DNA of 34,844 nt from Thermohalobaculum sp050043005 (GTDB taxonomy: Bacteria > Pseudomonadota > Alphaproteobacteria > Rhodobacterales > Rhodobacteraceae), in the NCBI GenBank assembly GCA_050043005.1, contig JBHJIZ010000077.1:1-34844 (forward strand), written 5' to 3'. Of this stretch, positions 31,077 through 34,844 are shown piece by piece (within the stretch, counting starts at the first letter, position 1; each line of letters begins with the position of its first letter). A program made the position numbers and the translations under genes. The notes under the pieces were generated by a model that saw only the letters and a list, made by a program, of their open reading frames with translations, ran no database searches and was not told where the DNA came from.

Positions 31077-32378
31077 CTAGCTGCGTGCTCCGAGCCACTT
31101 CAGGAACGCCCGCACGCCCAACCCAGTGCGAAGTTCGAACTCCTCATACTGAAAACGCCTCTGGCTGACGCCGTGACGCTGCAAACCAACGGCAAGTGCG
31201 CGCCTCATATCCCCTGGACCGCAGAACAGAACACGGCAATCGGTGAGGCTGTGACCGGAAATTTCTGCGATTGAAACTGGATCAAGCCGCCCCCGTTCCG
31301 CGCTTTCCCAGATTGTCAGGTCCAGGTTTTTCTTCCCAGCTGCGATGTCGTGCAGATGCTTCACGTGAACTGCGTCGCCGCGCGTGCGAACGGCGTAAAT
31401 AAGTTGGACGGGACCATCGCCGTCTGACAGTGCTTCTGCCAAAGCGACGAACGGCGTAATCCCTACGCCAGCACCGATCCAGATCTGCTGGCCCTTGAGC
31501 GACCGCCCGAAGTGGCCGAATGCGCCTTCAACCCGAACACTCTGCCCGCTGTTCAGCGCCCGAGTGTAGCTGTTGGTCAGGTCGCCAAGGGGTGCAATCG
31601 TGACCCGGAGACTATCATCTGACCGCGGCGCGTTTGAGATCGTGAACGGATGTGGCTCGGGCAGTCCCGCGCCGTCGAACGCGAAGAATGCAAATTGCCC
31701 GGCCGTGTGACGGAACCCTCCGCCTTGTGGCGCCATTTCGACAGCCAGCGCCGATCCCTCCGCCTCGGTGCTCTTTATCGTATAGCGGCGAGCCGGACGC
31801 AGGCCACGCGGCGCCGATGTGTAGAGGTATGCGAGAACTCCGATGCCGCAAACTACCGCCATGTAGAGACCAAGTGGATCACCGTTCTTGAATGGCTTGA
31901 GAATGAAGAGGTAGTGCGCCGCCCCAAGCACGAAGAAGATGCCAATGAGCCGGTGCGTCCATTTCCATAGATGGTAGGGGATAAACGTGGCGATAGTGAT
32001 GACGACGAGGATCAGCAGTCCGTACAGGCTGATCTCGCCTGCGGTTTCAGCGGCCTCGTTCAACAGCGTCTCACTGCCCAGCCCGCGCATATCCGCATCG
32101 ATCGTGTCGTGCAGAAGTATCGCGACCATTGCGCTGATGCCCAGCCATTTGTGCAGGCGGTAACTCTGGTCGAGAGGGCCGAAGACGGTTTCGACCCCGG
32201 GCAGCCGGGTTGCGATAAGTTGCGCGAAAGCCATCACGATCAGGGCAATCACCCCGATGTACTGGCTGACGAGTGCGATGAGATCGCGCCCCTGTCCGAT
32301 CGATGGCAGCCAGACCCAGGGGATCAGGCATGCGGCGAATATGATGAACAGGCCCGTGGGTTTCATGCCGACGAGCAT
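31077..32378 (-). CDS. Ferric reductase / NADPH-oxidase-like membrane flavocytochrome
   Basis: A 433-residue protein with a haem-binding membrane domain and a cytosolic FAD/NAD(P)H domain. In the membrane part two histidine pairs, His76/His90 and His142/His155, fit bis-haem ligation. The FAD-binding motif HPFTISNAP and the NAD(P)H-binding GAGVGITPF and FCGPGDMR are all present. It should move electrons from cytosolic NAD(P)H across the membrane to ferric iron, oxygen or another acceptor. The start could be ATG 32378 or ATG 32366 (four codons later); neither has a strong ribosome binding site. Its neighbours do not tell the acceptor. Confidence 0.88.
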   Translation of the reverse strand: MLVGMKPTGLFIIFAACLIPWVWLPSIGQGRDLIALVSQYIGVIALIVMAFAQLIATRLPGVETVFGPLDQSYRLHKWLGISAMVAILLHDTIDADMRGLGSETLLNEAAETAGEISLYGLLILVVITIATFIPYHLWKWTHRLIGIFFVLGAAHYLFILKPFKNGDPLGLYMAVVCGIGVLAYLYTSAPRGLRPARRYTIKSTEAEGSALAVEMAPQGGGFRHTAGQFAFFAFDGAGLPEPHPFTISNAPRSDDSLRVTIAPLGDLTNSYTRALNSGQSVRVEGAFGHFGRSLKGQQIWIGAGVGITPFVALAEALSDGDGPVQLIYAVRTRGDAVHVKHLHDIAAGKKNLDLTIWESAERGRLDPVSIAEISGHSLTDCRVLFCGPGDMRRALAVGLQRHGVSQRRFQYEEFELRTGLGVRAFLKWLGARS

Positions 32379-32405
32379 CTCAAGGTATGATGGACAGACG
32401 GCATC

Positions 32406-33155
32406 TCAGTTGGGGGGTGTTTCGGCCTCTGCGCCGCCGAGCGGGTCAAGAGCAACCCGCAGGGCGTTTGCCGCCTCCGACAGCCGGGTCAATTCGGTAT
32501 GGCGCAGGATCAGCACGGCGCCAGCCCCCCCGCCAAAAGGGTAGGATCCCATCGAGACGTCTGGATACTCTGCGGCGCAATCTCCGAGTGGCCCGGCCAG
32601 ATCGCCCTCGCCGATATGACAGCGAAATGACCATGAAAGCAAAGGTGCGCCACCCTCGATTGTGGCGACAACTGATTTGACCATCTCGGTAAAGACGGCC
32701 GGCACGCCCGCCATCACGTGCACGTTCCCCAAGCTAAAGCCGGGCGCCGACGAGACCGGATTCTCGATCAGTGCCGCACAGTCCGGGATGCGCGCCATGC
32801 GAAGGCGGGCTTCATTCACCTCCATCCCGCGTTTGGAATAGGCTTCCTCAAGGATCGCCCGTGCATCCGGGCGAATACCGATATGCGCGCCGAAGGCGGC
32901 TGCCACGCTGTCGGCCGTGATATCGTCATGGGTCGGGCCGATGCCACCGGAGGTGAACAGATGATCAACGCGCGCGCGCAGTTCGTTCACGGCGGTCGCG
33001 ATGATCTCGTGGTCATCTGGAATCATGCGAATTTCGGTCAAGCTCACGCCCGCGTCGGTGAGCACGTTTGCCAGATGATGGGCATTCGAGTCGCGGGTGC
33101 GGCCCGAGAGGATCTCGTCCCCGATCACCAGCATCGCCGCCGTTGGCTGGGTCAT
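32406..33155 (-). CDS. CinA-like / MoaB-Mog domain protein
   Basis: A 249-residue protein with the molybdopterin-binding (MoCF) fold shared by the N-terminal half of CinA. Motifs are VIGDEILSGRTRDSNAHHLA, FTSGGIGPTHDDITADSVA and HVMAGVPAVF. It lacks the C-terminal amidohydrolase domain of full CinA. Family members of this kind in alphaproteobacteria are annotated competence/damage-inducible A-like or FAD pyrophosphatase-like; the activity is not settled. AGGAG lies 10 bases before the ATG, which is much better than an upstream in-frame start. Divergent from sfsA, whose start is 33 bases away, so their promoters overlap. Confidence 0.88.
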   Translation of the reverse strand: MTQPTAAMLVIGDEILSGRTRDSNAHHLANVLTDAGVSLTEIRMIPDDHEIIATAVNELRARVDHLFTSGGIGPTHDDITADSVAAAFGAHIGIRPDARAILEEAYSKRGMEVNEARLRMARIPDCAALIENPVSSAPGFSLGNVHVMAGVPAVFTEMVKSVVATIEGGAPLLSWSFRCHIGEGDLAGPLGDCAAEYPDVSMGSYPFGGGAGAVLILRHTELTRLSEAANALRVALDPLGGAEAETPPN

Positions 33156-33188
33156 GGACTTCGCTCCTTGTGTGGCTTGATAGGGCTC

Positions 33189-33935
33189 ATGGAATTTGCG
33201 CGCCCACTGATCCCAGGTCGATTGATGAGCCGGGATAAACGCTTCCTCGCGGATGTCGAGTTGAGCGATGGCAGGGTTGTGACGGCGCATTGCGCCAATC
33301 CGGGCTCGATGATGGGGCTTTCGGATCCGGGACGGGATGTCTGGCTCGAACCAAACGATGATCCCAAGCGCAAACTGAAATTCACGTGGCGCCTTGTCGA
33401 ACTGCCCGGCGGCGGGATGGCCGGGAGCGATACAGGCGTGCCGAACAAGGTGGTAGCCGAGGCGCTTGCCGCACGCCTGATTCCCGAATTCGCCGGGTAC
33501 GACGTGATCAGGCCCGAGCAGCGCTATGGCAGGAACTCGCGTATCGACTTCCTCTTGCAGGCCGAGGGTCTGCCGGACGCGTATGTCGAAGTGAAAAACG
33601 TTCACCTTGAACGCGAGGCCGGTTTGGCCGAGTTCCCGGACAGCGTAACCGCACGGGGCGCCAAGCATTTGTCAGACCTGGCAGATGAGGTCGCATCGGG
33701 CCATCGCGCTGTCATGCTCTACGTCATTCAGATGACGACGCCGGACCGTTTCGACCTCGCGCGCGACATCGATCCAGCCTATGCCAAGGCGTTCGCGCTT
33801 GCGACGGCGCGGGGGGTCGAGGTTCTTGTTTGGCGTTGTATGCTAGATACTCACCGAATCACGTTGGAGAGCCCTGTGCCCTATGTCGGGCCGCTTGGGG
33901 TTGATCCTGAGACTGCCGGGGTGAAGCCGGGATGA
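33189..33935 (+). CDS. sfsA: SfsA family nuclease / sugar-fermentation protein
   Basis: A 248-residue SfsA protein. Conserved blocks are MEFARPLIPGRLMSRDKRFLADV, AHCANPGSMMGL, NKVVAEALAARLIPEF, RIDFLLQAE and YVEVKNVHLE, the last with the D...ExK arrangement of PD-(D/E)XK nucleases. C-terminal VARG... QMTTPDRF and VEVLVWRC match the family. Recent work links SfsA to DNA/RNA binding and cleavage. Start overlaps none; its stop overlaps the map start by four bases (ATGA). Order sfsA-map is common in Rhodobacterales. Confidence 0.94.
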   Translation: MEFARPLIPGRLMSRDKRFLADVELSDGRVVTAHCANPGSMMGLSDPGRDVWLEPNDDPKRKLKFTWRLVELPGGGMAGSDTGVPNKVVAEALAARLIPEFAGYDVIRPEQRYGRNSRIDFLLQAEGLPDAYVEVKNVHLEREAGLAEFPDSVTARGAKHLSDLADEVASGHRAVMLYVIQMTTPDRFDLARDIDPAYAKAFALATARGVEVLVWRCMLDTHRITLESPVPYVGPLGVDPETAGVKPG

Positions 33936-34753
33936 AGATGAACATAGCCGAGGGCCGCGAACGGCGCACGCCAGAGGGCATCCGCCTCTACGCCCCGGAG
34001 GATTTTGCGGGCATGCACAGGGCTGGCCGCTTCGTGGCAGAATGTCTGGATATGATCGGCGAGCATGTCGTGACCGGCGCGCGGACCGAGGACATCGATG
34101 CGCGTATCCGGGAATTCGTCGAGGCGGGCGGGGCGACGTCAGCGACAATCGGCTATCGGGGCTATCAGCACGCGAGCTGCATTTCGGTCAACCATGTCGT
34201 CTGTCACGGTATCCCGGGTCCGAAGAAACTGAAGGATGGCGACATCCTCAATATCGACGTGACGGCGGTCATCGACGGCTGGTACGGCGACACTTCGCGC
34301 ATGTACGTCGCCGGACATCCGAACCGCCGTGCAGAACGGCTGATCGAGATCACGCACGAGGCGTTGATGCGCGGGATTGCCGAGGTCAGGCCCGGGAACA
34401 CGTTTGGCGATATTGGCCACGCGATTCAAAGCTATGCGGAAGGGGAACGCTGCGGTGTGGTCCGGGACTTTTGCGGTCACGGCCTGGGCCGCGTGTTCCA
34501 TGACGCCCCGAATGTTCTGCACTACGGTCGAAAAGGTGATGGCGCCGTGCTGCGTCCCGGCATGTTCTTCACGATCGAGCCGATGATCAATCTTGGTGCG
34601 CCGCAGACGAAAACACTGTCGGATGGTTGGACGGCTGTGACGCGAGACAAATCTCTGTCGGCGCAGTTCGAGCATTCGATCGGCGTCACCGAGGATGGCT
34701 GCGAGATTTTCACGCTCTCGCCAGGTGGCAAGTTTTACCCGACTTTCGGCTGA
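33932..34753 (+). CDS. map: Type I methionine aminopeptidase
   Basis: A 273-residue metalloprotease removing the initiator methionine. Metal ligands are visible: two aspartates in NIDVTAVIDGWYGDTSRMY, His in FCGHGLGRVFHD, Glu in FFTIEPMI and Glu in QFEHSIGV. His in HGIPG and CISVNHVVCHG is also as in the family. An ATG two codons later (33938) is a possible start. Coupled to sfsA by an ATGA overlap. In relatives radC follows. Confidence 0.95.
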   Translation: MKMNIAEGRERRTPEGIRLYAPEDFAGMHRAGRFVAECLDMIGEHVVTGARTEDIDARIREFVEAGGATSATIGYRGYQHASCISVNHVVCHGIPGPKKLKDGDILNIDVTAVIDGWYGDTSRMYVAGHPNRRAERLIEITHEALMRGIAEVRPGNTFGDIGHAIQSYAEGERCGVVRDFCGHGLGRVFHDAPNVLHYGRKGDGAVLRPGMFFTIEPMINLGAPQTKTLSDGWTAVTRDKSLSAQFEHSIGVTEDGCEIFTLSPGGKFYPTFG

Positions 34754-34844
34754 CGCGATCACGCTGCTCGTTCTGAGAGCGGCATAGCCGGAACGGATAC
34801 TCGTGACGCCCAGACTGCATCGTGCCGACCGCAGCGGGTGCATT
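34754..34844 (+). other. Right end of window, possible start of next gene
   Basis: A GTG at 34803 opens a frame running off the edge (VTPRLHRADRSGCI), with GGA about 11 bases before it. In Rhodobacterales radC often follows map, but the 14 residues seen are too few to assign. No terminator is obvious after map. Confidence 0.2.

Noticed and set aside
34803..34844. Start of radC
   Set aside because: Only 14 codons are visible and they do not show a recognisable RadC N-terminus; the idea rests on gene order alone.

Overview
The window comes from a G+C-rich alphaproteobacterium, most likely a member of the Rhodobacterales. The evidence is gene order and protein character: an ffh–(acetyltransferases)–chorismate mutase–rpsP–rimM–trmD–rplS block, a DUF1826/DUF6525 pair behind a Zur-like operator, a HIG1-type protein next to a PduO-type cobalamin adenosyltransferase and etfBA, and a cinA-like/sfsA/map cluster. 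No rRNA, tRNA, CRISPR array or intact insertion sequence was seen.

Layout. 1-1.0 kb: a PLP aminotransferase cut by the window edge. 1.1-5.2 kb: a DUF1304 membrane protein, a 66-residue orphan gene, a Uup-like ABC-F ATPase, an unrecognised 182-residue protein (called 'paralogue A' here) and a small c-type cytochrome. 5.2-6.2 kb: tRNA hydroxylase trhO. 6.2-12.7 kb: a co-directional translation and secretion block starting with ffh, continuing through four overlapping GNAT acetyltransferases, chorismate mutase, rpsP, rimM, trmD and rplS, and ending at a strong hairpin. 12.8-14.4 kb: a multicopper-oxidase remnant, a haem-binding ferric-reductase-like membrane protein and a Tat-exported intradiol-dioxygenase-like protein. 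14.6-16.5 kb: the Zur-type DUF1826/DUF6525 operon and a DDAH/arginine-deiminase-like enzyme. 16.6-19.2 kb: a CadC-like regulator with TPRs, divergent from a papain-like C39-family peptidase. 19.3-22.5 kb: a TauD-family dioxygenase with a TPR lipoprotein-like partner, a conserved hypothetical and a vertebrate-AGAT-like amidinotransferase. 22.6-25.4 kb: a solitary CheB-like methylesterase domain, two envelope proteins and an HNH protein. 25.4-31.0 kb: an SDR, a HIG1-type protein, an adenosyltransferase with an in-frame stop, an apparently inserted segment (paralogue B plus a divergent 272-residue protein), then etfB and etfA. 31.1-34.8 kb: an NADPH-oxidase/ferric-reductase-like protein, a cinA-like protein, sfsA and map.

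The strongest candidates for something undescribed are: (i) the paralogue A/B family, two ungapped 182-residue proteins about 60% identical and about 23 kb apart, each behind AT-rich palindromic upstream DNA, with B divergent from an unrecognised protein; and (ii) the regulator/C39-peptidase pair with three 10-bp-phased direct repeats between them and a possible 18-residue peptide after the peptidase terminator. The adenosyltransferase nonsense codon, the multicopper-oxidase remnant, and the Zur-like and LiuR-like operators are further points that can be tested directly. All family assignments were made by reading motifs; no database search was run.
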